A DNA stretch of 64,000 bases, from contig NZ_BOMI01000117.1 of assembly GCF_016862115.1 (NCBI RefSeq), forward strand, positions 39,194 to 103,193. The letters run 5' to 3'. The position numbers and the translations under genes were made by a program. Shown piece by piece: positions 1-9,474 of this stretch. This DNA comes from Paractinoplanes deccanensis (GTDB taxonomy: Bacteria > Actinomycetota > Actinomycetes > Mycobacteriales > Micromonosporaceae). Numbering within the stretch: position 1 is the stretch's first letter; the number at the start of each line of letters is the position of its first letter. The notes beneath the pieces were generated by a model. That model saw only the letters and a list, made by a program, of their open reading frames with translations, was not told where the DNA came from and did no database searches.

Positions 1-1108
1 CGCTGAGGGCGTCGGCCAGGCCCAGCGGAGTGGGCGGGGCCCAGCGCACGTGCGGGTTGTCGAGGCTCGCCCGGGCGTAGCGGGACTCGCCGGTCACCGG
101 GACCACGCCGCACGCCAGCATCTCGTCCGGCACCAACGAGACATTGGTGAACGACAGGGCCAGCCCGGCCGCGCACCGGTTGTAGAGCTCGCTGAGCTGC
201 GCCGGCGTGAGGTGGCCGTGGTTGGTCACCGGGAACGGCATCTGCACCGTCGGGTCGCCGAAGAGGTGGATCTCCTGGTCGGGGTGGCGCCGGTGGAACT
301 CGCGAAGCGCCAGCAGGCCCAGCGCGAAACCGCGCCGGGCCGTGTCGCGCTTGGCGTAGAAGACCACGCCCTCGCGCGGCGAAGGCTCGGTGCAGCGGTA
401 CACCGCGTCGTCCCAGCCGAACTCGGCGACGTCGGCGGTGGCGCCGAACTGGTCGTGCAGCAGGTCGGCGAGCATCCGGCCCACCGTGATGGGCCGGAAC
501 CCGAACCGGTACGTGTCCTCGGCCAGCGCGTATTCGGCGCCCTGAGGGTAGAACCAGGGCTCGAAGTCCTGAATGAAATAGAGCCGCCGGGTGGCCACCT
601 CGGACCGTGACGCGAGCACGTGCGCGGTCGGCCAGCCCGTGGCCACGTAGGCGTCGAGCGGAGCCAGGCCCGCGGCCACCGACCTGATCTCGGCCCGCAC
701 TCCCGGCCAGGCGCCCCGGATCACGTCGGTGTGCCGTTCGAGCTCGCCGTCGAAGACGTCGTACAGGTAGATCACGCAGGTGTGCCCGGCCGCCTCGAGC
801 GCCTCCACCATGCGGAACATGGTGGTGTGGCCGCCGGAGCCCGCGCCGGGCGGCGTGCAGATCCGCCCGACTCCCAGCGGGGTGCCGGGCGCCGGGCGGG
901 TCGCCGGCACCGCGAGCTCGAGACCCCGGGAGTCCGCCACGTCGTCGTACCGCAGCGGGAAGTCCAGCGCCGAGGCGCCGAGCTTGTGGTAAGCCACTCG
1001 GGCGACCCGCTGGGCGAAGCCGCGCGCGCCGTGCTTGCGCAGCAGCCGCACCGTCTCCCTCGAACGGGCCGCCGCGGAACCGGCGCTGATCAATCCCACT
1101 CCGCTCAC
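1..1108 (-). CDS. WsaF-like family 4 glycosyltransferase (3' part outside window)
   Basis: A glycosyltransferase that probably adds a sugar, likely rhamnose, to a surface glycan. The 369 visible codons contain the glycine-rich stretch PPGAGSGGHTTMFRMV near residue 95 and the motif YFIQDFEPWFYPQG near residue 185, which is typical of the WsaF rhamnosyltransferase group; a GT-B nucleotide-sugar half follows. The C-terminus is cut by the window edge. The GTG start at 1108 is preceded by GGAAGGGA at a good distance. It lies 27 bases after the ABC permease gene on the same strand, so it belongs to the same export and assembly operon. The acceptor cannot be told from sequence. Confidence 0.8.
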   Translation of the reverse strand, partial: MSGVGLISAGSAAARSRETVRLLRKHGARGFAQRVARVAYHKLGASALDFPLRYDDVADSRGLELAVPATRPAPGTPLGVGRICTPPGAGSGGHTTMFRMVEALEAAGHTCVIYLYDVFDGELERHTDVIRGAWPGVRAEIRSVAAGLAPLDAYVATGWPTAHVLASRSEVATRRLYFIQDFEPWFYPQGAEYALAEDTYRFGFRPITVGRMLADLLHDQFGATADVAEFGWDDAVYRCTEPSPREGVVFYAKRDTARRGFALGLLALREFHRRHPDQEIHLFGDPTVQMPFPVTNHGHLTPAQLSELYNRCAAGLALSFTNVSLVPDEMLACGVVPVTGESRYARASLDNPHVRWAPPTPLGLADALS

Positions 1109-1135
1109 CGGAGCCGTCCCTTCCGCCCGTGCGGG

Positions 1136-1960
1136 TCAGATGCTGAGGATGCCGAGTTTGCGCGCCAGGCGCAGCGCCCGGTCGAACAGCCAGATGCCGG
1201 AGGTGAACGCCACGACGCAGAACCCGGCCAGGATGGCGAGCAGCACCGGTGCCGACAGCTCGCCCGGAATCGGCTCGCCCATGAGGAGCTGCCGCTCGGC
1301 GCTGATCACGTAGAAGTGAGGCACCAGGTAGCTGACCCACCGGATCCAGTCGGGCAGCACGCTGATCGGGAACAGCGCGCCACCGACCACGGAGGCCGCG
1401 AGACCGTAGAGCATCACGACCGGCTCGCCCCGCTTGAACAGCACCAGGAACGCCGCGGCGTAGGTGCCCAGCGCGTTGCACGCCACGATGCCGAGGAAGA
1501 GCCCGACCAGCCCGAGCGGGATGCCGGAGGCGACGATCGGCGCGCCGAGCAGCCAGCCGATCGCGATCATCACGCAGGCGAGCAGCGCGCCGGTCACGCT
1601 GCGCCAGATGTTCATCGCGACCGGGATGAGCGCCCAGGGGACCGGCTCGATGAGGTAGGTCTCGAGGGTGCCACGCTCCTGCGCGAACTGGAGCCGGCTG
1701 GTGAGGCCGGTCAGCGCGTCCTGGAGGCCGGCGATGACCGCCGTGCCGATCAGCATGAACACGAAGATGTCGCCGCCGGCGCCGAGGAACGTGGCCTGGA
1801 AGTAGTAGAGGAGCACAGGGAACACCACGGCGAGATAGCGCATCACGGTGGAGAGCGGGAACATCCGCTCCTCCACCAGGTCGATGCGGATGTAGCCGGC
1901 CAGGGTGTCCAGCACCTTGCGGCCGAACGACCGCTCCGGGATGAGCGAAACGGCCGTCAC
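1136..1960 (-). CDS. ABC-2 type transporter permease, polysaccharide export
   Basis: A 274-residue integral membrane protein with about six hydrophobic segments and the ABC-2 permease architecture: a cytosolic N-terminus, then paired helices from about residue 45, with a conserved stretch LFPISVLPDWIRWVSYLVPH before the last periplasmic loop. It would form the membrane channel for the ATPase encoded just upstream. The GTG start at 1960 overlaps the ATPase stop by four bases (GTGA), which argues for translational coupling and against the longer open frame upstream. Its place between glycosyltransferase genes suggests export of a glycan or its lipid-linked precursor. Confidence 0.85.
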   Translation of the reverse strand: MTAVSLIPERSFGRKVLDTLAGYIRIDLVEERMFPLSTVMRYLAVVFPVLLYYFQATFLGAGGDIFVFMLIGTAVIAGLQDALTGLTSRLQFAQERGTLETYLIEPVPWALIPVAMNIWRSVTGALLACVMIAIGWLLGAPIVASGIPLGLVGLFLGIVACNALGTYAAAFLVLFKRGEPVVMLYGLAASVVGGALFPISVLPDWIRWVSYLVPHFYVISAERQLLMGEPIPGELSAPVLLAILAGFCVVAFTSGIWLFDRALRLARKLGILSI

Positions 1961-2943
1961 TTGCTGCCTCCGGTGGTGTAGACGCGGGCGATCAGATCGC
2001 GCAGCGGCATCGGGATCTCGCGTACGTGCTCGATGGAGTCGGCGAGCGGGCCCAGCCCCGCGAGGACCGCGCCGACCCGGTGTTTGCCGCCGAGCCGGCA
2101 GCGCACGCTGAGGTCGTCGACGGCCACGTCGAGCCCGCGGGCGCGCAGGTCGTCGGCGATCGTGGCGGCCGCGCCGTGGTCGGCGGTGACCAGCTCCAGC
2201 TCGGGGTGGTCCCACTCGCGGCGCAGGTCCTCCAGGTCGCCGTCGTACTTCACCCGGCCGCGGTCCATCAGCAGGGCGTGTGACTGGAGGGCCTCGATCT
2301 CCTCGAGCCGGTGCGAGGAGATGAGCACGGCGAGCCGCTCGCGCTCGACGAGCTCCGTGATGAGCTCGAGCAGGCCGTGCGCCGCGATCGGGTCGACAGC
2401 GCCGGTCGGCTCGTCGAGGATCAGCGCGCGTGGGCCCGGCAGCAGCGCCCGGGCGAGCCGCAGCCGTGCCTTCATGCCGGCGGACAGGCCCGCCACGACG
2501 GAGTCGGCCTGCGCCACCAGGTTCACCTGCTCCAGCGCGTACGGGATGCGCTCGGCCAGCAGCTTGGCCGGCATGCCCTGCAGGCGGCCGTGCATGTGCA
2601 GGTTCTCCCGGCAGGTGGCCCGCATGAGCAGGCTCCGGTCCTCGGCCGGCATCCAGCCGACGATCTGCCGGATCCTCTCGGAGTCGCGCTCCGCATCGAG
2701 GCCCATGACCGTTGCCGAGCCGCCGGTGGCGGTGGTCAGGCCGACCAGGATGCGGAACATGGTCGTCTTGCCGGCGCCGTTGGGGCCGACGATCGCGCAG
2801 ATCTCACCCGCGTGCACCGCGAGGTTCACGCTGTCCAGCGCGCGCACGCTCTCGGTGAGGTGGGAGCGTGCGAAGACCCGCATCCAGCGGGGTGTCGGCT
2901 CGTAGACCTTGGACAACTGCGACAGTTCGATGACCGCGCTCAC
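1957..2943 (-). CDS. ABC transporter ATP-binding protein, polysaccharide export
   Basis: A 328-residue ATPase. Walker A GPNGAGKTT sits near residue 54, the signature is LSAGMKAR, a degenerate form of LSGGQ, and Walker B is ALILDEPTGAVD followed by a switch histidine in SSHR. The roughly 90 residues after the nucleotide-binding domain are a variable tail. The basic insertion PTPRWMRVFARSHLTESVRAL before Walker A resembles ATPases of polysaccharide and teichoic acid exporters. The GTG start at 2943 overlaps the stop of the GT2 gene (GTGA), and its own stop overlaps the permease start. The pair is a complete ABC-2 exporter. Confidence 0.88.
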   Translation of the reverse strand: MSAVIELSQLSKVYEPTPRWMRVFARSHLTESVRALDSVNLAVHAGEICAIVGPNGAGKTTMFRILVGLTTATGGSATVMGLDAERDSERIRQIVGWMPAEDRSLLMRATCRENLHMHGRLQGMPAKLLAERIPYALEQVNLVAQADSVVAGLSAGMKARLRLARALLPGPRALILDEPTGAVDPIAAHGLLELITELVERERLAVLISSHRLEEIEALQSHALLMDRGRVKYDGDLEDLRREWDHPELELVTADHGAAATIADDLRARGLDVAVDDLSVRCRLGGKHRVGAVLAGLGPLADSIEHVREIPMPLRDLIARVYTTGGSK

Positions 2944-4019
2944 AGGGACCTCACTGCTCCGAGCACTCCCGTGTGCCGCCAGCGGCGCCAGCGGGCGTGG
3001 AAGATGGCTTTGTCGACGGCGGCCGTCACGGGCGCCGGGATCAGGGGCCCGCGGCTGCGGCCGGGTAGCCGCGAGCAGTGGGCGAACAGCCGGGTCTCGC
3101 GCACCGTCGGATCGACCCGCTCGGCGAGCGCGACGAGCTCGGCAGCGTTCTCGGCGGGGGAGCCGTTCTCGTATGCCTGCCGCACCGTGACGAGGGCCTC
3201 CCGGGCCACTGCCCGGGCGGCGGCGGCCCGCAACGCGGGCGAGCCGGGAACCAGGGCGCCGTCGCCGGCGAAGAAGGCCTCGAAGGCCTTCCATCGCTCG
3301 GACAGATCGGTGAGCACACCGGCGAACTGCGAGGAGTGCATGTTGCCGCCGTGCACCCGGTAGAACGCGAGGTCGGCACCGTTGACCCGGCCGACCTGCG
3401 CGCGGGCGGCGGCGCGCAGCCACAGCAGGAAGTCGGCCGAGTGGGGCAGTTGCGGGTCGTAGCCCCCGAGCTCACGCATGAGCGACGTGCGCAGCATGAC
3501 CTCCGGGGTGGCGATCGGGTTGCCGCCGCGGCGGCTCACTTTCGCCAGCCAGTCGGCGCCCTCCCACACCGTCCAGGACCGAGCCTGGGTGCGCGCCGGC
3601 CGCGGGACGTCGACGAAGGTCGGCGCGAAGCCGTAGACCATGCCGACGCCCGGGTTGTGCTCCATCAGCGCTGCCGACTGGGCCAGGGCGCCGGGCACCA
3701 CGACGTCGTCGGCCGACAGGAGCACCACGTAGTCGCCCTCGGCCGCGGCGAGGCCCTCGTTGTAGGTGGCGATGTGGCCCTTGTTGGTCTCGTGGGCGAG
3801 CAGCCGCACGCGAGGGTCGGCCTCGGCCAGCTGCCGTGCGACGGCCGCGCTGCCGTCCGGTGAGGCGTCATCGACGATGAGCACGTCCATCTCGACGCCG
3901 GGCTGGTCCAGCACGGTCCGCAGGCAGTCGGCGAGGAAGTGACCGTAGTTGTAACACGGGATGACGACCGAGACTCGTGGACGCGACCGCAGGGGCCGGG
4001 GAGGTGTTTTGACCGTCAT
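2940..4019 (-). CDS. Family 2 glycosyltransferase
   Basis: A 359-residue GT-A enzyme. The N-terminal half has VSVVIPCYNYGHFL near residue 17, DDASPDGS near 50, and the metal-binding site in LLSADDVV near residue 100; the acceptor half includes GGYDPQLPHSADFLLW. No membrane helices are evident, so it probably acts at the cytosolic face on a nucleotide sugar and a lipid-linked acceptor. It is the first gene of the block GT2-ATPase-permease-GT4, each overlapping or close to the next. Its ATG at 4019 lies 121 bases from the upstream gene, from which a hairpin separates it. Confidence 0.87.
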   Translation of the reverse strand: MTVKTPPRPLRSRPRVSVVIPCYNYGHFLADCLRTVLDQPGVEMDVLIVDDASPDGSAAVARQLAEADPRVRLLAHETNKGHIATYNEGLAAAEGDYVVLLSADDVVVPGALAQSAALMEHNPGVGMVYGFAPTFVDVPRPARTQARSWTVWEGADWLAKVSRRGGNPIATPEVMLRTSLMRELGGYDPQLPHSADFLLWLRAAARAQVGRVNGADLAFYRVHGGNMHSSQFAGVLTDLSERWKAFEAFFAGDGALVPGSPALRAAAARAVAREALVTVRQAYENGSPAENAAELVALAERVDPTVRETRLFAHCSRLPGRSRGPLIPAPVTAAVDKAIFHARWRRWRHTGVLGAVRSL

Positions 4020-4084
4020 GGCGATGCCCAGACACCTTTCTTCGTATCGCTGACCAGGCTTCCGTACGCGCTGTGCCCGTCACA

Positions 4085-4122
4085 ACCGCCGCCCGTGTCG
4101 GGAAATCGATACGGGCGGCGGT
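4085..4122 (-). terminator. Hairpin after the large secreted protein gene
   Basis: A perfect 12-bp inverted repeat (arms 4085-4096 and 4111-4122) encloses a 14-base loop and starts 18 bases beyond the stop of the gene at 4141. It has no clear T tract, so it may act as a Rho-independent-like or processing hairpin. Nothing else is seen between 4020 and 4140. Confidence 0.5.
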
Positions 4123-4140
4123 CCAGATCGGACGGCCGGG

Positions 4141-7100
4141 CTATTCGGCGCTGAACAAGACGTCGACCCAGTAGTTGTGGTTCGAGCCCGCGGTCGGTGC
4201 CTCGCCGCCCGCGCCGTACCGGTAGACCGCGCCTCCCGCCGGAACATGCAGGGGCGAATTGTCCAGTCCCGCGGCGAGACCGTTCCCGTCGACGGCGTAG
4301 TAGCCGACCGTGGTGTGGTACGACGCGGTGTACGTCGTGTTCGCCTCGATCGTCACCGGCTGGTCGAACAGCACGGTCTGCCAGCCGGAGGCCGATTCGT
4401 TGCCGAAGGTGGCGGTCGCCCGCGGGGCGCCGGTCGGCGACCACAGCGTCGCCGTGTGCGGCCCGGTGTTCTGCGCGCCCTTGTAGAAGCGGATGCCGGT
4501 GACCGTCCCGGCCACGTCCGAGCGGAACTTGACACCGACCTCGAGGGCGCCGGCGTCGTTCCAGCTCGGGTTGGCCGGCACGGCGTTGGCCGCGAACAGC
4601 GACGTGGCCGTCCCGGCGGTGACCGACGGGGTGGGCGTCGGCGAGGTGGTCGGCGGCGTGGTCGTGGGCGGGGTGGTCGTCGGCGTGGTCGTCGTCGGCG
4701 TCGGCGAGGTGACCGTCGGCGTCGGTGTCGGCGTCCGGGTCGGGATCGGCGTGCCCTCGGCCACGAACAGCGGATCCACCCAGTAGTTGGTGTGGCCGTA
4801 CGTGTTCTCCGGGAACGTGCTCGACGAGTTGTACCCGTAGACGCCGTTGTCACCCGCGGGCGCGGTCAGCGGCCCGCTGGTCAGGTCGGTCTCGAAGTAG
4901 CCGGAGTCGCCGGAGTAGTGCCCGTTCGGCGCGAAATAGGAGGCCACGTACGTGGAGCCGGCGGTCACCGTCACCGGCGAGGCGAAGTACGCGGTCTGCC
5001 AGCCGGTGGCCGACTCGTCGGCGAACGTGGCGCTCGCCATCGGGCTGCCGTCGGCCTTCCAGAGGTTGCCGACGTGCGTGCCGGTGTTGCCGGCACCCTT
5101 GTAGAACCGCACGCCGATCACCGAGCCGCTGACCGAGGGGCGGAACTTGACGCCGAGCTCGACCGCCGACGAGTCGTCGATCGACGGGGTCCCCGGCGTG
5201 GCGTTGCCGGCGAAGAGCTTGGCGATGGCCGCGTCCGGGTCGGTGGTGAACGACCACGTGTACGGCACGGCCAGCGGGTTGCCGTCGACGTCCGACGCGT
5301 TCACCGTCGCCGTGTACGTGCCCGGGGTGGGCAGCGGCGCGGCCGGGGTGAACGTCGCCGTGCGGGTGGCGGCGTTGTAGGCCACCGACCCCGGGATCGT
5401 CGCCCCGTCGGCGTCCTTGAGGGCGAACTGCAGGGAGGACGTCACGACGGTCTCGCTGAACGACACCGTGGGCTTGACCGTGTCGGGCGCGTCGATGCTC
5501 GCGTTCAAGGGGCTGACCGCCACCACCGACGGCGGCGTGGCCGACGACGGCACGAACGTCACGTCGACGTAGTAGTTCGAATCGCGGTAGCTGTTGGCCG
5601 GCATGCCCGTGCCGTAGGTGAACAGGCCGTTGCGGTGGCCGGGTCTGGAGGGATCCGCGGCCAGGGCGACGTTCTTCGTGCCGTAGCTCTGCTTCCAGAC
5701 GTCGGCCGAGTAGTGCCCGTTCGGGGCTCGGTACGACGCGACGTAGCTGGTGCCCGCCTGCACCGCGACGGGCTCGGCGAACTGCACCTGCTGCCAGCCG
5801 GTGGCGCTCTCGTTCTCGAAGGTGGCGTGGGCTCGGCGGATGCCGTCCGCGGTCCACAGGCTTCCGGTGTGGGTGCCCGTGTTGCCGGCGCCCTTGTAGA
5901 ACCGAACGCCGGTGATCATGCCGTCGGTCTGCGGGGTGAACCGCACGCCGAGCTCGGTCGACTGGGTGTCGTCGATCGCGGTCAGCGCCGGCACGGCTCG
6001 GCCGTAGATGGTGCTCGGGCCGTTGAGCACGATCCGGCGTGAGGCCGGCTGCCCGATGTTCGCGCTGTCGTCGACGGCCCGCGCGACCACGGTCTGGCTG
6101 CCGATGCCGCTGGAGTAGAAGGTGTAGCTCCACGAGGTGGTGCCGGTGGCCGGGTGCCAGGTGGCACCGCCGTCGGTCGAGACCTCGACGCCGGCGACCT
6201 GCCCACCGCCGGTGTCGGCGGCCGTGCCGGTCAGGGTGACCTGCGCCCCGTTGACGACCGTGCTGCCACCGGCCGGCGCCGTGATGACCGTCGTCGGAGC
6301 GGTCGTGTCGGTCGAGGGCGACGCCGGAGTCAGCCCGGACATCAGCGTCGCGGGCAGCACGCTCATGTCGGCGAAGAGGTTGACCGTGGCCTGCTGCATG
6401 CGCTTGTCGGGACCGTCGTCACCGTGCGGGTCGTGATAGTCGTCGAGGCCCCACGCGTACTGGATGCTGCCGGCCGAGAAGACCAGGGCGCCGCTGGGGG
6501 CGCGGTAGAGCGTGAGGTGGTGAGTGGTCGTGCCCTCCGTGACCTCGTTGCCCCAGTCGCGCAGGTATTCCGGCGTCGGTCCGGTGGTCTCGGAGAGCCG
6601 GATCAGGCCCGCCGGACGGAAGCCGTTGTCCAGGTCCTCGTCCGACTCGTAGCCGACCGTGTCCTCGGTGAAGGACGTCGAGGTGCTCGTGGACAGGCCG
6701 GCGCCACGCCACAGGCGGTATCCGGCCATCTTCGCGGGCACGGTGAGCGCCAGCTGGTTGTGGTTCGACACGTATGCCGTGCCGGTGAGCGCGTTCTCCG
6801 GTTGCGCCGCACCGACCGCCTCGGGCCCTTCGAAGCGTGGATCGCGCCAGGTGCCGGTCCACTCGTTGCTCGGGTCGATGTCGTCGTTGGACCACGTCTC
6901 CTTGTACGAGACCAGGGTCCGGTACGGGGTGTTGCTGCCGTCCTGACTGTTTTCCCAGCGCGTGCGCCAGTAGACCTCGTTGCCGCTGAAGAAGGCCAGG
7001 TTCACGCCCGCGTCGCGGGCCGCCTCGACGTTCGCCCGTTCCTTGCCCGACCAGTACTCGTCGTGGCCGACGGAGAGGAAGACGCGGTGGTTCCTGAGCA

Positions 7101-7941
7101 GCTCACCGCGCCGGTCGGTGTCGACGTCGGTGGTGTAGCTCAGGTCGTAGCCGTTGCGCTCCAGGAAGCGGAGCATCGGGTACTCGTTCGCGAAGAGGAA
7201 GTCGCGGGCGGTCACCCCCGCGCGGGTCGCGTAGGGCCGGTTGTAGCTGAGCTTGTACGCGCGGCCGTTGGCCTGGCCGGCGTAGAAGTCGGAACCGCCG
7301 TAGAGGTTGTACGCCTGCCAGGTCGCGTCCGAGGTCTTGAAGACCATCGCCGAGTGGCTTCCGTCGTCGCGGACGACGAACGGGATGTGGCTGTCGCCCT
7401 TGGTGTCCTCGCGCACCAGCCGCGCGATGTAGACCCCGGACACCGCGGTGGCGGGCACCGCCCACGAGGCGGACACCGCCCAGGTCCCGCAGTCGAAGAT
7501 CTCGGTTGAGGAGTCGGTCCGGCAGTCCTCGTCGTCCTGGCGCTGCGGCAGCGGTACGGAGGGGTCGACGGTGTCGATCAGCCGGGCGCCGTCACCGCCG
7601 TACCAGCCGAGGCGATAGATCTGAACCTCGTAGTCCGTGGCGTCGGTGCTCACCTTGAAGTGCACCGTTTCCCCGACGTTCACGCTCGCCTCGGTGGCGA
7701 AACCCTGGATGGTCTCGTCGCCCGCGCCGCTGATGTCCCACTCGGAGGCCGGGGTGCCCTCCTTCGAGTTCTCACAGGCGATCGGGTTGGCTGCCGGGGC
7801 GCACGGATCGGCGGCGGCCCGGGCGAGTGACGGCACGAACAGGCCGACAGCGGTCAGGACGCCGACAACGAGCGAGGCACCGAGAGTCCGGAACCGCCTG
7901 TCGAGATGCCCATGCGTGGACAACACCGGGCCATTCACCAC
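4141..7941 (-). CDS. Large secreted protein: DMFase-beta-like domain, Ig-like domains, three DUF4082 modules
   Basis: A 1266-residue exported protein. A signal peptide ends near SLARA|AADP (residue about 43). Residues about 60-530 match the N,N-dimethylformamidase beta-subunit-like family, with FKTSDATWQAYN and the conserved GHDEYWS and FFSGNEVYWRTR motifs. An Ig-like domain follows (about 548-645), then DUF4082 (about 645-800), a Big_5-like Ig domain (about 800-910), a second DUF4082 (about 910-1060), a Pro/Thr linker and a third DUF4082 to the end. Each DUF4082 shows the GVRFYKG(A)xNTGTH signature. It is probably a wall-associated or glycan-binding enzyme of unknown substrate. The start is one of two adjacent GTG codons. 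It sits between exporter and polymerase genes of the polysaccharide cluster. Confidence 0.85.
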   Translation of the reverse strand: MVNGPVLSTHGHLDRRFRTLGASLVVGVLTAVGLFVPSLARAAADPCAPAANPIACENSKEGTPASEWDISGAGDETIQGFATEASVNVGETVHFKVSTDATDYEVQIYRLGWYGGDGARLIDTVDPSVPLPQRQDDEDCRTDSSTEIFDCGTWAVSASWAVPATAVSGVYIARLVREDTKGDSHIPFVVRDDGSHSAMVFKTSDATWQAYNLYGGSDFYAGQANGRAYKLSYNRPYATRAGVTARDFLFANEYPMLRFLERNGYDLSYTTDVDTDRRGELLRNHRVFLSVGHDEYWSGKERANVEAARDAGVNLAFFSGNEVYWRTRWENSQDGSNTPYRTLVSYKETWSNDDIDPSNEWTGTWRDPRFEGPEAVGAAQPENALTGTAYVSNHNQLALTVPAKMAGYRLWRGAGLSTSTSTSFTEDTVGYESDEDLDNGFRPAGLIRLSETTGPTPEYLRDWGNEVTEGTTTHHLTLYRAPSGALVFSAGSIQYAWGLDDYHDPHGDDGPDKRMQQATVNLFADMSVLPATLMSGLTPASPSTDTTAPTTVITAPAGGSTVVNGAQVTLTGTAADTGGGQVAGVEVSTDGGATWHPATGTTSWSYTFYSSGIGSQTVVARAVDDSANIGQPASRRIVLNGPSTIYGRAVPALTAIDDTQSTELGVRFTPQTDGMITGVRFYKGAGNTGTHTGSLWTADGIRRAHATFENESATGWQQVQFAEPVAVQAGTSYVASYRAPNGHYSADVWKQSYGTKNVALAADPSRPGHRNGLFTYGTGMPANSYRDSNYYVDVTFVPSSATPPSVVAVSPLNASIDAPDTVKPTVSFSETVVTSSLQFALKDADGATIPGSVAYNAATRTATFTPAAPLPTPGTYTATVNASDVDGNPLAVPYTWSFTTDPDAAIAKLFAGNATPGTPSIDDSSAVELGVKFRPSVSGSVIGVRFYKGAGNTGTHVGNLWKADGSPMASATFADESATGWQTAYFASPVTVTAGSTYVASYFAPNGHYSGDSGYFETDLTSGPLTAPAGDNGVYGYNSSSTFPENTYGHTNYWVDPLFVAEGTPIPTRTPTPTPTVTSPTPTTTTPTTTPPTTTPPTTSPTPTPSVTAGTATSLFAANAVPANPSWNDAGALEVGVKFRSDVAGTVTGIRFYKGAQNTGPHTATLWSPTGAPRATATFGNESASGWQTVLFDQPVTIEANTTYTASYHTTVGYYAVDGNGLAAGLDNSPLHVPAGGAVYRYGAGGEAPTAGSNHNYWVDVLFSAE

Positions 7942-8067
7942 CTTTTCTGCATGGCACCGTCGCCGCGCGGCGGCATTCGGCTGGATCGTATCGAGGGGTC
8001 CACGCTGGAGGGACCGTCCCGGTGTATGCGCCGAGGCGCCGACCGGACAGACCCGTCAGCTCTTCGG

Positions 8068-9474
8068 CTATTTCTTGACGGTGGAACCGCCGACCAGTGC
8101 GGCCTCGTCGACGAGGCCGCTCGCCACGGCCGTTCGCACGGCTCGGGCGGGATGCGTGAATCGCCAGACCGTCCCGCACAAACCGACCATGACCGCAAGA
8201 AGGCAGGTGTATGTCGTGAAGGCGAACGAGTCGAACGTCGCCGAGCCCAGGACCGCCACCAGCTGGGTCGCGACGAGCGCGGCGCAGATGTCCTTGTCGG
8301 CCGGCCGGGTCGCCCGGCGCAACGCCAGCACGGCCAGGGTGATGGCGGTGATGTGCAGCGCGGCGAGCGCGGCCACGCCGACCAGGCCGTTGCTGACGGC
8401 GTGCGACAACCACTGGTTGTCCAGGTACTGGTACATCGGATAGATCCAGGTGCCGGTGCCGCGGCCGAACCACGGTCGCTGGTTGAAGTAGTGGGCCACC
8501 ATCTCGTACCGCTCGGTCCGCGCCGTGATGCTCGAGTCCTCCTCGGCCGAGGCGAACATGTCGAACACGGTGCTGGTCAGCGACGGTTTCGCCGCCACCG
8601 CCGCGGCCACCAGCAGCCCCGCGGTCACGATCATGTTGTATCGGTACCGCCAGGTCCACATCGGCGTGAGGCAGAGCAGCACGATGGCCAGCGCCAGGAA
8701 CCCGGTGCGCGAGACCGTGGCCGGGATGGCTCCGGCGATCAGCAGCGCGGCGAACGCGTAGACCTGGCGCATCCGCGAGGTCTGCGCGTACCGCGCGAGG
8801 TGGATCGCGAACGGCAGCACGGTGACCATCACCATGCTGAGCTCGATGTAGTGGGTCGTGGTGCTGGCCACCCGGATCGCGGCGCCGCGGTATTGGAAGT
8901 CGGGGACGACGCCCTTGACCTCGAGGCCGGGAAACGAGAGGTAGCGGGTGATGTCGTCGCGGGTGACGAACTGGATGATCGCCACCAGCCCGACGAACGC
9001 GGCACAGGTCACCAGCACCGCCAGCAGCCGCCGCAGCCGGGCCCAGTTGCGCACGCCGTCGGCGGTCATCAGGATGACGCCGGTGAAGGCTCCGGCGAAG
9101 ATCATCGCCCGGTCGGCGCCGTTCGCCTCCATCGCCGTCAGCCCGCGCAGGTAGCCCACGGCGTACGAGACGATGAGGGACAGCCCGTACGCCAGCACGG
9201 CCCAGCGGATCGGCTGCGGGCCCACGAGGACCAGGCGCGGGTTGAGCCGCGCCAGCATCCACCAGAACCACAGCACGAGGCCCACGACGAGACCTGGCCG
9301 GCCGATGTCCGTCATGCCCGGAACGATCAACCAGGCCGGGATGACCAGCAACAGCGCGACCATCACGCAGAGCACGGTCGCGGCGTCCACCCGGACGAAG
9401 CGGCGGGTCGCGTAGGTCTGGGGGTGCAGCAGCGACGGCTCCAGATCCAGTGGATGGAGCGTCTGGGTGCTCAT
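8068..9474 (-). CDS. O-antigen ligase/polymerase (Wzy-like) membrane protein
   Basis: A 468-residue polytopic protein with about eleven to twelve membrane segments and a large extracytoplasmic loop around residues 280-350, where Wzy_C proteins keep their active region; FNQRPWFGRGTGTW in this loop matches the family pattern (R-x-x-x-F-G-x-G). It would polymerise or ligate lipid-linked repeat units outside the membrane. The ATG at 9474 overlaps the stop of the Wzz-like gene by four bases, so the two are co-translated. The 126 bases downstream, before the large secreted protein, hold no recognisable gene. Confidence 0.82.
   Translation of the reverse strand: MSTQTLHPLDLEPSLLHPQTYATRRFVRVDAATVLCVMVALLLVIPAWLIVPGMTDIGRPGLVVGLVLWFWWMLARLNPRLVLVGPQPIRWAVLAYGLSLIVSYAVGYLRGLTAMEANGADRAMIFAGAFTGVILMTADGVRNWARLRRLLAVLVTCAAFVGLVAIIQFVTRDDITRYLSFPGLEVKGVVPDFQYRGAAIRVASTTTHYIELSMVMVTVLPFAIHLARYAQTSRMRQVYAFAALLIAGAIPATVSRTGFLALAIVLLCLTPMWTWRYRYNMIVTAGLLVAAAVAAKPSLTSTVFDMFASAEEDSSITARTERYEMVAHYFNQRPWFGRGTGTWIYPMYQYLDNQWLSHAVSNGLVGVAALAALHITAITLAVLALRRATRPADKDICAALVATQLVAVLGSATFDSFAFTTYTCLLAVMVGLCGTVWRFTHPARAVRTAVASGLVDEAALVGGSTVKK

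Noticed and set aside
50..1981. Long forward-strand open frames antisense to the glycosyltransferase and permease genes
   Set aside because: They are Arg/Gly/His-rich mirror frames of high-GC genes. The reverse-strand frames carry clear family motifs and ribosome-binding sites.
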